From positions 1 through 64,000 of the forward strand of contig NZ_SPQZ01000004.1 in the NCBI RefSeq assembly GCF_004570845.1: 64,000 nucleotides of DNA. The letters are read 5' to 3'. Positions 24,960 to 33,583 of the stretch are shown piece by piece. The stretch's first letter is position 1. Every line of letters begins with the position of its first letter. The DNA is from Orlajensenia leifsoniae (GTDB lineage: Bacteria > Actinomycetota > Actinomycetes > Actinomycetales > Microbacteriaceae). Under the pieces are notes generated by a model. That model made no database searches. It had not been told where the DNA came from and was given only the letters and a program-made list of their open reading frames with translations. The position numbers were made by a program, and so were the translations under genes.

Positions 24960-26204
24960 GTGTCCACAGCATCCGCCCGCCGTCTGAACGCGCAGAACGC
25001 GCGGTCGGGCGCTCCCCGCGGCGCCGGCCCCGTGCCTCCGCTCGTGCGAGACCGTGACTGCTACGTCGCCGGGGTCGCCGGGGGACTCGCCACGCACCTG
25101 GGCTGGTCGCCGCTGCTGGTGCGCGTCATCTTCCTCGTCACGGGGCTGGTCGGTGCCGGAGTGCTGCTCTACCTCTGGCTCTGGGCATTCACCCCGTGGG
25201 CTGAGCCGACGGATGCCGCCCCTCGCGTCACCCGTCGGGCCCCCGTCGCCTGGATCCTCGTCGCTCTTGCCATCGGCGGCGCCGCCACGGCCATCGGCCA
25301 GGCTCTCACCACCTACGAGGTGCGCGTCGGCGGCGCGGTTCCGTGGATCCCGACGGTCGTGGTCACGGTGCTCCTCGCGGTGGCCGCCGGGGCCTGGACG
25401 AGCTTCATCGACCGCCGCGACCCCGAGCGCGGCCGCCGCACGGAGGTGGCCGTGCGGCTCGTGGCAACCGGTGTTCTCACCGTGCTCGCCGTCGTGCTGC
25501 TCACGGGTCCGAGCGCCGCGCAGAGCCCGACCGTCGTGTTCCTCGCGGCGCTGTTCGTGGTCATCGGCATCGGGCTGCTCTACGCGCCGTCGCTCGTGAC
25601 GCTCTGGAACGACCTCACCACCGAGCGCGTCGCCCGCATCCGCGACGAGCAGCGCAGTGCGATCGCGGCGCACCTGCACGACTCCGTGCTGCAGACGCTC
25701 GCCCTCATCCAGAACCGCGCCGGCGCCTCGAGCGAGGCCGGCCGCCTCGCCCGTGCGCAGGAGAGGGAGCTGCGCAGCTGGCTGTTCGAGGGCGACTCGC
25801 CCGCCGACAGCGACCTGGCCACCGACCTGCGCGACTTCGCGTCGGCCCTCGAACTCGACTACCCCGTGCACATCGAGGTCGTGGCCGTCGGATCGTCCAC
25901 CGAGCGCGCCAGCGGCGAGCTCGCAGCGGCCGCGCGCGAGGCCATGCTCAACGCCGCTCGGCACGCCGGGGGCGACGTCTCGGTCTACATCGAGGGCGCG
26001 GCGACGGCGGTCGACGTGTTCGTCCGCGATCGCGGGCCCGGCTTCGATGTCGCATCCGTCGCCTCGGATCGTCTCGGCGTTCGCGAATCGATCATCGGAC
26101 GGATGCGGCGGGCCGGCGGCCGCGGCACCGTCGGACCGGGCGCCGGCGGCGTGGGCACCGAGGTGCACCTGCGATTCGAGACCGGGGAGGCAGCGCGTGG
26201 CTGA
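24960..26204 (+). CDS. PspC-domain sensor histidine kinase
   Basis: About 414 residues. An N-terminal PspC domain ('CYVAGVAGGLATHLGWSPLL') leads into about five membrane helices. The HisKA_3-type phosphoacceptor is 'AIAAHLHDSVLQTLALIQ', and the HATPase part has 'AREAMLNAARHAGGDVSVYI' and 'VRDRGPGFDVASV'. It is the sensor of the NarL-type regulator encoded next, whose start it overlaps by 8 bp. The GTG at 24960 was chosen since the protein then begins STASARRL just after a weak TTGGAT box; a TTG at 24948 is possible. Confidence 0.88.
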   Translation: MSTASARRLNAQNARSGAPRGAGPVPPLVRDRDCYVAGVAGGLATHLGWSPLLVRVIFLVTGLVGAGVLLYLWLWAFTPWAEPTDAAPRVTRRAPVAWILVALAIGGAATAIGQALTTYEVRVGGAVPWIPTVVVTVLLAVAAGAWTSFIDRRDPERGRRTEVAVRLVATGVLTVLAVVLLTGPSAAQSPTVVFLAALFVVIGIGLLYAPSLVTLWNDLTTERVARIRDEQRSAIAAHLHDSVLQTLALIQNRAGASSEAGRLARAQERELRSWLFEGDSPADSDLATDLRDFASALELDYPVHIEVVAVGSSTERASGELAAAAREAMLNAARHAGGDVSVYIEGAATAVDVFVRDRGPGFDVASVASDRLGVRESIIGRMRRAGGRGTVGPGAGGVGTEVHLRFETGEAARG

Positions 26205-26862
26205 GCAGATCACCGTGGTCGTCGTCGACGACCACTCCATCTTCCGCTCGGGGCTGCGGGCCGACCTTGACGACTCCGTGCTGGTGGTGGGTGAGGCCGA
26301 CGACGTCGACTCCGCCATCGCCGTCATCACCGCGGCGGCTCCCACGGTGGTGCTGCTCGACGTGCATCTTCCGGGGGGAACGGATGCCGCCTCCTCCGGT
26401 GGCGCCGAAGTCATCAGGCGCACGGCGGCGCTGGTGCCCGGCACGCGCTTCCTGGCGTTGAGCGTCTCGGACTCGGCGGAGGACGTCGTGGGAGTCATCC
26501 GTGCCGGTGCCCGCGGGTACATCACCAAGGGCAGCTCGGGGTCGGACGTGAGTCGCGCCGTTCACGCCGTGGCCGGCGGCGACGCCGTCTTCTCGCCGCG
26601 GCTGGCCGGTTTCGTGCTCGACGCCTTCGGTGCCGCGGGTGGCGAGATCGCGTCGACGGATGAGGAGCTCGACAGGCTGTCGGCCCGCGAGCAGGAGGTG
26701 ATGCGCCTCATCGCCCGCGGCTACGCCTACAAGGAGGTGGCAGCGACGCTGTTCATCTCGACCAAGACCGTGGAGACCCATGTGTCGAGCGTGCTGCGGA
26801 AGCTCCAGCTGTCGTCGCGACACGAACTCACGGCCTGGGCGACGGCGCGCAAGCTGTTGTAG
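26197..26862 (+). CDS. NarL/LuxR-type response regulator, partner of the PspC kinase
   Basis: 221 residues. The receiver has the acidic pair in 'VVVVDDHSIFRSGLR', phosphoacceptor Asp in 'VLLDVHLPGG' and Lys in 'GYITKGSSG'. The C-terminal LuxR helix-turn-helix reads 'LSAREQEVMRLIARGYAYKE' then 'VAATLFISTKTVETHVS'. It starts with GTG inside the end of the kinase gene. Its TAG stop is the first triplet of an eight-copy hexanucleotide repeat. Confidence 0.9.
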   Translation: MAEQITVVVVDDHSIFRSGLRADLDDSVLVVGEADDVDSAIAVITAAAPTVVLLDVHLPGGTDAASSGGAEVIRRTAALVPGTRFLALSVSDSAEDVVGVIRAGARGYITKGSSGSDVSRAVHAVAGGDAVFSPRLAGFVLDAFGAAGGEIASTDEELDRLSAREQEVMRLIARGYAYKEVAATLFISTKTVETHVSSVLRKLQLSSRHELTAWATARKLL

Positions 26863-26937
26863 CTGTAGCTGTAGCTGTAGCTGTAGCTGTAGCTGTAGCT
26901 GTAGCTGTCGCTGTCGCTGTCGCTGTCGCCGTGGCTG
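26860..26937 (+). repeat. Hexanucleotide tandem repeat (TAGCTG)8 with (TCGCTG)3 and decayed units
   Basis: Eight perfect TAGCTG units (26860-26907), three TCGCTG units (26908-26925) and two degenerate units (TCGCCG, TGGCTG). The first TAG is the stop codon of the response regulator, so eight in-frame stops follow each other. The DUF1304 gene begins 33 bp after the tract. Perfect arrays of this type expand and contract by slippage. Confidence 0.95.
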
Positions 26938-26970
26938 CGGCATCCGCGGCTCGGGTCATAGGGTGATGGC

Positions 26971-27357
26971 ATGCTCATCGCCAGCCTCGTCATCCTCTCC
27001 ATCGCGGCCCTGATCCACGTCTACATCTTCGTGCTGGAGTCGGTGCGCTGGACCGAGCCGTCGACGCGCAAGACGTTCGGCACCACCGCCGAGACCGCCG
27101 AGATCACGAAGGGCCTCGCCTTCAACCAGGGGTTCTACAACCTGTTCCTGGCGATCATCCTCGCCATCGGCGTCGTCTTCCTCGCGGCCGGCTCGCTCGA
27201 GATCGGTGCAGCGCTCGCGTTCGCGAGCGCCGGGTCGATGGTGGCCGCCGCGTTGGTGCTCATCCTGTCGGACCGCACCAAGGCCCGCGCCGCGATGGTG
27301 CAGGCGACGGCGCCGCTGCTCGGCCTGGTGCTGCTGCTCATCGCCCTGGCGCTCTGA
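26971..27357 (+). CDS. DUF1304 family membrane protein
   Basis: 128 residues and four predicted helices. 'IAALIHVYIFVLESVRWTEP', 'KTFGTT' and 'GLAFNQGFYNLFLAIILAIG' are the conserved blocks of DUF1304, a family of small integral membrane proteins without known function. The ATG follows TAGGGT by 6 nt, so the mRNA is probably leaderless and its promoter lies directly after the hexanucleotide tract. Confidence 0.85.
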   Translation: MLIASLVILSIAALIHVYIFVLESVRWTEPSTRKTFGTTAETAEITKGLAFNQGFYNLFLAIILAIGVVFLAAGSLEIGAALAFASAGSMVAAALVLILSDRTKARAAMVQATAPLLGLVLLLIALAL

Positions 27358-27362
27358 GCTCC

Positions 27363-27420
27363 ACTTGTCGATTGTGGCGGGCTGGGGCATCCGTCACCCG
27401 ACCACAACTGACAAGTCGAC
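27363..27420. repeat. 58-bp hairpin repeat, left copy
   Basis: The arms ACTTGTCGATTGTGG and CCACAACTGACAAGT pair with two mismatches, around a centre with GGCATCCGTCACCCG-type sequence. It is about 88 % identical to 28396-28453 in the same orientation. The two copies bracket the DUF559-type gene, and the stop codon of that gene starts on the last base of this copy. Confidence 0.8.
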
Positions 27421-28337
27421 TACCGCCCCCGCCACCCGCGGGCCCGCAACTGCCGTTCGATGCGACGGATGAGGCCGCCGACGTCGGCGAGATCGTCGGC
27501 GTTGACCCTGATCACCGTGTAGCCGAGCGACTCGATCTCGGCGATCCGAGTCATGTCGCGCCTCCACTGAGACTTGTCGCGATGATGATCGCCCTCGTAT
27601 TCCAACACGATCGGGTAGTCGGCGAAGAGCAGGTCGACGCGGGCCACGAATCGCCCGTTCTCATCGACGAGATCGACGTTCGGCAGCACCGCGGGCAGGC
27701 CGGCTGTGATGGCTACCACCCGGAGGATCGACTCCTGCGGTGACTCGGAGCGCTCGCTCAGCAGGGGAATCGCTCTGTCGAGCAGGGCGCGCCCGCGCCG
27801 ACGTCCGAAGGCGTCGACAGCGCTCGCCAGGGCGGCTCGGGTGCAGGTCGGTCGCCTCCGTCGGATCAGTTGATCACCCGCAGCGACGAGGTCGGGAAGC
27901 TCGACCACAGCGGCGAGGTCGCACCAGGTGCGAGGGGCCGAGGTGATCAGGATGCCCGCGATGGTGACGAGCTGCGTGGGATCGACGTCGACTTGGCGTC
28001 CCCGGATTCCCCTCCGACGGGGTGCCGTCCGCGGTGGTGGCACTGCGACGTCGAGGCCGCGCTCCACCTGGGTCGCTAACGAGTACGGCAGTGGCATGTG
28101 CCACAGCAGTGCAGCGGTGGGTCCGATCAGGAACGCACCGTTGGGCAGGATGCGCATCGCGAGTTCACAGCGGGCCAGAAGGTCGAGGTGGAGCTGTGAC
28201 GGGACGCGGGTGCCTCGGAAGGGAGTGGCCAGATCGCGAGCTCGCGTTCGACCACGAGACAGGCCCGCTTCAGTGGCATCAGCCAGGGTGAACCCGCGCC
28301 ACGCCAGCGGCTCAGGAAGAGGCTTCGGGCGGGACAT
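27420..28337 (-). CDS. DUF559-type (Vsr-like) endonuclease-domain protein
   Basis: 305 residues. The C-terminal quarter 'RVDLLFADYPIVLEYEGDHH' followed by 'RDKSQWRRDMTRIAEIESLG' and 'YTVIRV' has the D-(X)n-ExE-type core of DUF559/very-short-patch-repair-like nucleases of the PD-(D/E)XK fold. The N-terminal part resembles the AbiEi-like proteins often fused to it in actinobacteria ('FLIGPTAALLWHMPLP'). Substrate and role (defence, repair or toxin) are unknown. I took the ATG at 28337; a longer frame would run into the flanking repeat. It is bracketed by two 58-bp hairpin repeats. Confidence 0.72.
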   Translation of the reverse strand: MSRPKPLPEPLAWRGFTLADATEAGLSRGRTRARDLATPFRGTRVPSQLHLDLLARCELAMRILPNGAFLIGPTAALLWHMPLPYSLATQVERGLDVAVPPPRTAPRRRGIRGRQVDVDPTQLVTIAGILITSAPRTWCDLAAVVELPDLVAAGDQLIRRRRPTCTRAALASAVDAFGRRRGRALLDRAIPLLSERSESPQESILRVVAITAGLPAVLPNVDLVDENGRFVARVDLLFADYPIVLEYEGDHHRDKSQWRRDMTRIAEIESLGYTVIRVNADDLADVGGLIRRIERQLRARGWRGR

Positions 28338-28395
28338 GCGCCGAGTGTCCCAGCCGGCCCATCTCTCCGGTCGCTGCTGTCCACAGCGTCGATCG

Positions 28396-28453
28396 ACTTG
28401 CCAGTTGTGGCTGGGTTCGGCATCCGTCACCCGACCACAAGTGACAAGTCGAC
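28396..28453. repeat. 58-bp hairpin repeat, right copy
   Basis: The arms ACTTGCCAGTTGTGG and CCACAAGTGACAAGT pair imperfectly. The central 20 bases around GGCATCCGTCACCCGACCAC are identical to those of the left copy. It lies between the nuclease start and the end of the next response-regulator gene. Confidence 0.8.
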
Positions 28454-28467
28454 CTCGGCCGCCGGAG

Positions 28468-29139
28468 CTACAGCAGGCCCAGCTCCATCGCGCGTGTCAC
28501 AGCGCGGGTGCGGTCGCTCACGGCGAGCTTCTCGAAGACGTGCAGCAGGTGCGTCTTCACCGTGGCCTCGCCGATGAAGAGTGCGGCCGCGATCTGCGGA
28601 TTGCTGTGCCCTGCCGCCACCAGCTTCAGCACCTGCAGCTCGCGCGCCGAGAGCCGTGGCGTGTCGGCGGCCTCCGGGGCCGGCGTTCCTGACCGCACCC
28701 GCTGCACGAGCATGGCTGCGATGTTCGGGGCGAGCACAGTCTGGCCCCGGGCGACGGCTCGCACGCCCTCGATGATCTCGGCCTGGGGAGCAGCTTTCAG
28801 CAGGTAGCCGCTGGCTCCGGCCTCGATCGCGCCGATGATGTCGTCGTCGGTCTCGTACGTCGTGAGCACCAGCACCCGCGTCGACCCGTCGGCGCCGCCC
28901 GCGGCCAGGATGCGCGCCGTCGCCTCCACGCCTCCGACGCCGGGCATGCGCAGGTCCATGAGCACGAGGTCGGGGTTCAGCTCGGCCGTCAGGCGCTGCG
29001 CCTCCTCACCGTCCGCCGCCTCGCCCACGACCTCGATGTCATCGGCCGTCGCGAGCAGACCCACGATGCCCGCGCGCACGATGGGGTGGTCGTCGGCGAC
29101 CACCACACGAATCACGGGCTCAGTCTCCGGTTTCGCCAT
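28468..29139 (-). CDS. NarL/LuxR-type response regulator linked to an ABC-2 exporter
   Basis: 223 residues. The receiver opens 'VIRVVVADDHPIVRAGIVGL', phosphoacceptor 'LVLMDLRMPGVGG', Lys in 'GYLLKAAPQ'; the LuxR domain is 'LSARELQVLKLVAAGHSNPQ' then 'IAAALFIGEATVKTHL'. The start is uncertain. I took the ATG with GGAGGG 8 nt upstream, which overlaps the kinase gene by 20 bp; a GTG at 29115 with GGAGA upstream also fits. It is the last gene of an ATPase-permease-kinase-regulator operon. Confidence 0.88.
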   Translation of the reverse strand: MAKPETEPVIRVVVADDHPIVRAGIVGLLATADDIEVVGEAADGEEAQRLTAELNPDLVLMDLRMPGVGGVEATARILAAGGADGSTRVLVLTTYETDDDIIGAIEAGASGYLLKAAPQAEIIEGVRAVARGQTVLAPNIAAMLVQRVRSGTPAPEAADTPRLSARELQVLKLVAAGHSNPQIAAALFIGEATVKTHLLHVFEKLAVSDRTRAVTRAMELGLL

Positions 29140-30307
29140 CCGCATCACCCTCCGCCATCGACGCTACCGGCAGCATGACGGTGAGGGTCGCACCACCGCC
29201 CGGCGTCTCGCCGACCGAGACGCTCCCGCCGACGAGGCCGACCCGCTCGCGCATGCCGGCGAGGCCGAAGCCGCCCGAGCCCTCGTCGGCCACTCCGGCG
29301 AGCCCCGACCCGTCGTCGCTGATGGTCAGAACGACGGCATCGTCGGCGCGTTCGATCCGAACTGAAGCCGTCGCCGCGCGGGCGTGCTTCCGCACGTTGG
29401 CGAGGCCCTCCTGCGTGCAGCGCAGCAGCACCACCTCGCGCTCGCGGTCGAGTCCGGTCGCGTCGACGGAGGCCTCGACGAGCACCCCGGTCTCGCGCTG
29501 GAAATGCGCGGCCAGCCGCTGGATCGCCTCGGCCAGGCTCGAACCCGACGGCACCGCCGCCATCGACGCCACCAGCGAGCGCGCCTCGGTGAGCGATTCG
29601 CGGGCGAGGGCCTCGATCATCTCGATGCTCTCGACGGCGCGCTCCGAGCCCTCGAGAGCCGCCACTTCACCGCGGGCGCGCTGTGCCACCATGACCAGCC
29701 CGGTGAGGGTCTGCGCGATGGTGTCGTGGATCTCGCGCGCCAGTCGCTCGCGTTCGCTCGAGACGCCAGACTCCCGGGAGAGCGCCGTGAGCTCGCCCTG
29801 CGCAGCCTGCAGGTCGGCGAGCAGCTGCGCACGCTCCTCCCCGTAGGCGGCGATGCGGGTGATCCAGAGGCCGAGCGCGAGCGAGAACATGACGGACAGC
29901 GCGGCGATGGCGATGCCGTTCGCGAGCCCGCCCATGCCGTAGCGGGCGGTGTAGCCCACGACGACGGCGGAGCCGATGAGCAGGTTCGCGAACACGGCGC
30001 TTCGCGTGTTCGTCGCGATCGACCAGACGTAGGGGTAGAGGAAGGTCTGCAGGATGGCGAACGACGGCTCGACGGCGACCCCCACGGCGAGCACCACCGC
30101 GAACAGGAGCACGGCCACGGCATCGTGCGGGCTCGGCGGGGCCATGATGCGCCAGCGCCCGTAGGCGAAGTAGACGACGAGGAACGCAGCGGCAGCCGCC
30201 CAATCCGTCCAGTCGGCTGCGCCGGGCGACGAGGCTATGACGGAGATGCCCGCGACAACGAGGGCGACCGCGACCGCGGCGAGGTCCCACCAGCGTCGAT
30301 TCTGCAC
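29120..30307 (-). CDS. Sensor histidine kinase (NarL-type pair)
   Basis: 395 residues. About six membrane helices occupy the first 170 residues, without a large external loop, so it probably senses within the membrane. A coiled coil leads to the HisKA_3 motif 'ERLAREIHDTIAQTLTGLVM'; the ATPase domain shows 'CTQEGLANVRKHARAA' and 'ISDDGSGLAGV' then 'GFGLAGMRERV'. The GTG start lies 44 bp after the ABC-2 permease stop. By analogy with DesK- and LiaS-type modules it may sense the state of the membrane or a drug and control the exporter (inference). Confidence 0.88.
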   Translation of the reverse strand: MQNRRWWDLAAVAVALVVAGISVIASSPGAADWTDWAAAAAFLVVYFAYGRWRIMAPPSPHDAVAVLLFAVVLAVGVAVEPSFAILQTFLYPYVWSIATNTRSAVFANLLIGSAVVVGYTARYGMGGLANGIAIAALSVMFSLALGLWITRIAAYGEERAQLLADLQAAQGELTALSRESGVSSERERLAREIHDTIAQTLTGLVMVAQRARGEVAALEGSERAVESIEMIEALARESLTEARSLVASMAAVPSGSSLAEAIQRLAAHFQRETGVLVEASVDATGLDREREVVLLRCTQEGLANVRKHARAATASVRIERADDAVVLTISDDGSGLAGVADEGSGGFGLAGMRERVGLVGGSVSVGETPGGGATLTVMLPVASMAEGDADGETGD

Positions 30308-30351
30308 GGCTCTACTCTGTCAGCCGGCGACAGCCCGCTCCGAGATCCGCG

Positions 30352-31161
30352 TCAGGCATCCTTGCGGATCCAGCGGAACGTGAGGCGACTCAGCACCAGC
30401 CCGATGACCAGCCAGACCAGCAGGGCGATGGCGACTGCGCCGAGGTCCCACGACCCGCCCACCTCTAGCGCCTGGAAGTCCTCGGGCAGGAACACGGCGC
30501 GCATGCCCTGCGCCATCCACTTGAGCGGGAAGATGCTCGCGATGTTCTGCATCCATTCGGGCAGCAGGTAGAACTGCAGGTAGACGCCGGAGATGAACTG
30601 CAGGATCAGCACGATCGGGATGACGACGGCCGTGGCGCTGCGGCCGGAGCGTGGCAGGGCCGAGAGGGCGATGCCGAGGAACGCCGAGGTGATGATGCCC
30701 AGGACGAACACCCAGGCGAAGGTGGCCCACGACGAGAGCTCTGTGGGGAGGGCGATCCCGAACACGGTTCCCGCCACCAGCAGGAGGAGTCCCGCCTGCA
30801 GGATGCCGGTCACGAACACCTGCCCGATCTTGCCGAGGAAGTAGCTCACCGGGGACAGCGGGGTGCCGCCGAGACGCTTGAGCGTGCCGTCGCCCTTCTC
30901 GCCGGCGATGTCGACGGCGAGGTTCTGCACTCCGGAGAGCAGGATGCCCGCCGCGACCATTCCGGGAAGGTAGTAGGCGCCGACACTGATGCTGGTGGTG
31001 CCCGGTCCGGCGCTCACGTCGCCGGAGGAGCTGAATGCCGTCGTGAAGATGCCGAGCATGATCAGGGGGAACAGGAACGTGAAGAACACGGCGTCGGGCG
31101 ACCGGAAGTACCCGACGGTCTCGTAGCGGACGCGGGATGCGCCCAGGCTGACGATGCTCAT
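30352..31161 (-). CDS. ABC-2 type exporter permease
   Basis: 269 residues and six predicted helices. 'YFRSPDAVFFTFLFPLIMLG' near the start and 'GEKGDGTLKRLGGTPLSPVS' before the third helix are typical of the DrrB/NodJ-like ABC-2 family. 'SIFPLKWMAQGMRAVFLPED' follows the fifth helix. The start ATG overlaps the ATPase stop by 4 bp. It forms an exporter with that ATPase; a drug or lipid is the likely cargo. Confidence 0.87.
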   Translation of the reverse strand: MSIVSLGASRVRYETVGYFRSPDAVFFTFLFPLIMLGIFTTAFSSSGDVSAGPGTTSISVGAYYLPGMVAAGILLSGVQNLAVDIAGEKGDGTLKRLGGTPLSPVSYFLGKIGQVFVTGILQAGLLLLVAGTVFGIALPTELSSWATFAWVFVLGIITSAFLGIALSALPRSGRSATAVVIPIVLILQFISGVYLQFYLLPEWMQNIASIFPLKWMAQGMRAVFLPEDFQALEVGGSWDLGAVAIALLVWLVIGLVLSRLTFRWIRKDA

Positions 31162-32033
31162 GCCAGCACCGCCTGGGCCTCGGCCTGCGATTCCGCGACG
31201 AGGCGCAGGTAGATGTCCTCCAGGCTGGGGCGGATGACCTCGAGCTCGGGTGGTTCTGAGCCGAACTCCGCGCACAGGGCGCTCACGAGAGCGCCGGGCT
31301 CGGTGGTGCGGCGTTCGCGCATGCCGTCGCGGTCGCGCCAGCGGACGCGGGGGATGCGGGCGTCATCGCCGCCGATCTCGTCGAGGCGTCCGATGTCGAT
31401 GTGCTTGCCGCCGGCGATCACTCCCACCCGGTCGCTCAGCTGAGCCGCCTCATCGAGGTAGTGCGTGGTGAGCAGGATCGTCGTGCCCTCGGACTTCAGC
31501 AGCCGCACGAGAGTCCAGAAGTCGCGCCGGGCCTCGGGGTCGAAGCCCGTCGTCGGCTCGTCGAGGAACAGCAGCTCCGGCCGGCCGATGATGCCGAGGG
31601 CGACGTCGACCCGACGACGCTGACCGCCCGAGAGTCGGGTGATGCGGGTCTTCGCCTTCTCCTCGAGTCCGACGGCGGCGATGACCTCGTCGACGCTGCG
31701 CGGGTTCGGGTACAGGCCCGCGAAGTGCCGCAGCTGCTCCGACACCGTCATCACGCCCGATTCGCCACCGGACTGCAGCACGATGCCGAGACGGGCCTTC
31801 CACGCCAGACCGCCCTTGCCGGGGTCGATGCCGAGCACGCTCACCTCGCCGTCGGTGCGGTCACGGTAGCCCTCGAGGATCTCGATCGTCGTGGACTTGC
31901 CTGCGCCGTTCGGGCCGAGCAGGGCGAAGGTCTCACCGCGGTGGATGTCGAAGCTCACGCCGTCGACGGCGTGGTGGTGCCCGTACTTCTTGTGCAGGTC
32001 GCGCACCCGCACGACGGCTTCAGGTTCGGTCAT
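31158..32033 (-). CDS. ABC exporter ATPase, DrrA-like
   Basis: 291 residues. Walker A 'LLGPNGAGKSTTIEILEGY', Q-loop 'LGIVLQSGGESGVMTVSEQL', signature 'LSGGQRRRVDVALGI', Walker B 'LLFLDEPTTGFDPEAR' and H-loop 'LLTTHYLDEAAQLSDRV' are all present. The C-terminal tail of about 75 residues ends 'SLEDIYLRLV', as in daunorubicin-resistance type ATPases. First gene of the exporter/two-component operon. Confidence 0.92.
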   Translation of the reverse strand: MTEPEAVVRVRDLHKKYGHHHAVDGVSFDIHRGETFALLGPNGAGKSTTIEILEGYRDRTDGEVSVLGIDPGKGGLAWKARLGIVLQSGGESGVMTVSEQLRHFAGLYPNPRSVDEVIAAVGLEEKAKTRITRLSGGQRRRVDVALGIIGRPELLFLDEPTTGFDPEARRDFWTLVRLLKSEGTTILLTTHYLDEAAQLSDRVGVIAGGKHIDIGRLDEIGGDDARIPRVRWRDRDGMRERRTTEPGALVSALCAEFGSEPPELEVIRPSLEDIYLRLVAESQAEAQAVLA

Positions 32034-32111
32034 GCCCTCAGAGTGGCAGCGGCGGGCCTCCGGCGGCAGCCCCTCGATGGCTGATTCGCGGCATCCACCG
32101 GTCGGGGGATG

Positions 32112-32210
32112 CCACCCCTCCTGCCGACTCGCCCGGATTCGTCGCTACGAGGAGCCTCGGGGGCCGTCACAGCGACGAATTCGGGCGACTCGGGGAGAGG
32201 AGGGAGGGTG
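32112..32210. repeat. Long imperfect palindrome upstream of the exporter operon
   Basis: The arms at 32126-32146 and 32171-32191 pair in 19 of 21 positions. Flanking CCACCC/GGGTGG sequence can extend the hairpin to about 99 nt. It fills most of the 179-bp spacer between the exporter ATPase start and the sigma-factor end, and may act as a terminator or a mobile palindrome. Confidence 0.75.
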
Positions 32211-32212
32211 GG

Positions 32213-33583
32213 CTACTCGACGGGCGGTGCGATCAGCGCCGCACGCCGCCGCTCCAGGTACCGCCGCTCGGGGCCGGCAGGTGCGAGCGCGATGGCGGCG
32301 TCGTAGCGCTGGCCGGCGGCATCCGCTCGCCCGAGCCTCCGCAGGAAGTCCGCCTGGGCGGCAGGCACCAGGTAGTAGCCGTCGAGGGCTCCGGATGCCG
32401 AGACCTCGTCCACCGCGGAGAGGCCGGCCTCGGCACCCTCCGCCATGCCGCGCGCTATCGCCGCGTTCAGCGCGACGACTGGCGACGCATCCGCTGCGGC
32501 CAGACCGGCGTACAGCGCGGCGATGCGTCGGTAGTCGGTCGCGTCGGCGGACGCGGCCGTCGCATGGCAGGCGGCGATGGTCGCCAGCGCCTGGTAGCGA
32601 TCGGGTTCGGGCTCCAGCCGGTAGGAGGCGTCGAGCGCGTTCAGTCCGCGCCGGATGGCCAGCGCATCCCAGCGCGACCGATCCTGGTCCTCGAGCGACA
32701 CCAGCTCACCGTCGGCATCGGTGCGCCCGGCACGCCGTGCGTGCTGCAGCAGCATCAGCGCGAGCAGCCCGTGCGCCGACGCAGACCGGGGCAGCAACTC
32801 GGTGAGCAGGCTGCCCACACGGATCGCCTCGGTCGAGAGGGCCTCGTCGTGGGCTGCGTCATCCGTCAGCGTGTAGCCCGCGTTGAACACCAGGTAGAGC
32901 ACGGCCAGCACACCGCCGAGCCTTTCGTCGAGGAGCTCCGCCGGTGGCACGCGGTAGGGGATGCCGGCGTTCTGGATCTTGCGCTTGGCCCGCACCAGTC
33001 GTTGCGCCATGGTGGCCTCGGGCACGAGGAACGCCCGCGCGATCTCGGGGGTCGTGAGCCCGGCGACGGTGCGCAGGGTGAGCGCCACCCTAGCCTCGAT
33101 GGCGAGCGCGGGGTGACAGCAGGTGAAGATGAGGCGCAGGCGGTCGTCGTCGATGTCGTGCCCGGAGTCGTGCTCGCGGTCGGGCCGGTCGAGCTCGTCC
33201 ATCATCGCCACCTCCCTCATCTTCAGCGCCTCGTTCGCGGAGCGACGGATGCGGTCGAGCGCGCCGTTGCGCGCCACCGTCGTGATCCACGCCCCGGGGT
33301 TGCGCGGCACTCCCTCGACGGGCCAGCGCTCGAGCGCCTTGGCGAACGCGTCCTGCGCTGCATCCTCGGCCAGCGACCAGTCGCGGGTCACCCGGATGAG
33401 GCTCGCCACGATGCGCGACCACTCCGCCGCGTGGGCGGCGGAGACGGCTGCGGCGACGGTGCCCGGAATCGCGGCATCCGGAGTCGCAGCAATCGGAGTC
33501 GCGGCATCCGGAGTCGCAGCATCCGGAGTCGCGGCATCCGGAGTCGCCGCATCCGAGTTCGCAGCGTCGGCATCCCTCGTCAC
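32213..33583 (-). CDS. ECF42-type sigma factor with C-terminal TPR-like domain
   Basis: 456 residues. A low-complexity N-terminus of about 50 residues built of ATPDA units precedes sigma region 2 ('DWSLAEDAAQDAFAKALERW', 'NPGAWITTVARNGALDRIRR'). Region 4 follows ('TLRTVAGLTTPEIARAFLVP', 'EATMAQRLVRAKRKI'). A C-terminal domain of about 250 residues ('VLAVLYLVFNAGYTLTDDAA', 'GLLALMLLQHARRAGRTD') is the DUF6596/TPR part that defines the ECF42 group. The GTG start overlaps the stop of the DGPF gene by 4 bp. ECF42 factors have no anti-sigma factor and are tied to DGPF/YCII proteins, as here. The last codons read VE-TAG. Confidence 0.9.
   Translation of the reverse strand: MTRDADAANSDAATPDAATPDAATPDAATPIAATPDAAIPGTVAAAVSAAHAAEWSRIVASLIRVTRDWSLAEDAAQDAFAKALERWPVEGVPRNPGAWITTVARNGALDRIRRSANEALKMREVAMMDELDRPDREHDSGHDIDDDRLRLIFTCCHPALAIEARVALTLRTVAGLTTPEIARAFLVPEATMAQRLVRAKRKIQNAGIPYRVPPAELLDERLGGVLAVLYLVFNAGYTLTDDAAHDEALSTEAIRVGSLLTELLPRSASAHGLLALMLLQHARRAGRTDADGELVSLEDQDRSRWDALAIRRGLNALDASYRLEPEPDRYQALATIAACHATAASADATDYRRIAALYAGLAAADASPVVALNAAIARGMAEGAEAGLSAVDEVSASGALDGYYLVPAAQADFLRRLGRADAAGQRYDAAIALAPAGPERRYLERRRAALIAPPVE
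33471..33560 (-). repeat. 15-bp minisatellite inside the sigma-factor gene
   Basis: Six consecutive 15-bp units of the form GCGGCATCCGGAGTC, with small changes, encode ATPDA-type pentapeptides at the N-terminus of the sigma factor. Unit length is a multiple of three, so copy-number change would alter protein length without a frameshift. Confidence 0.9.

Noticed and set aside
26860-26937. CRISPR array
   Set aside because: Six-base units without spacers are a slippage-type tandem repeat, and no cas gene is present.
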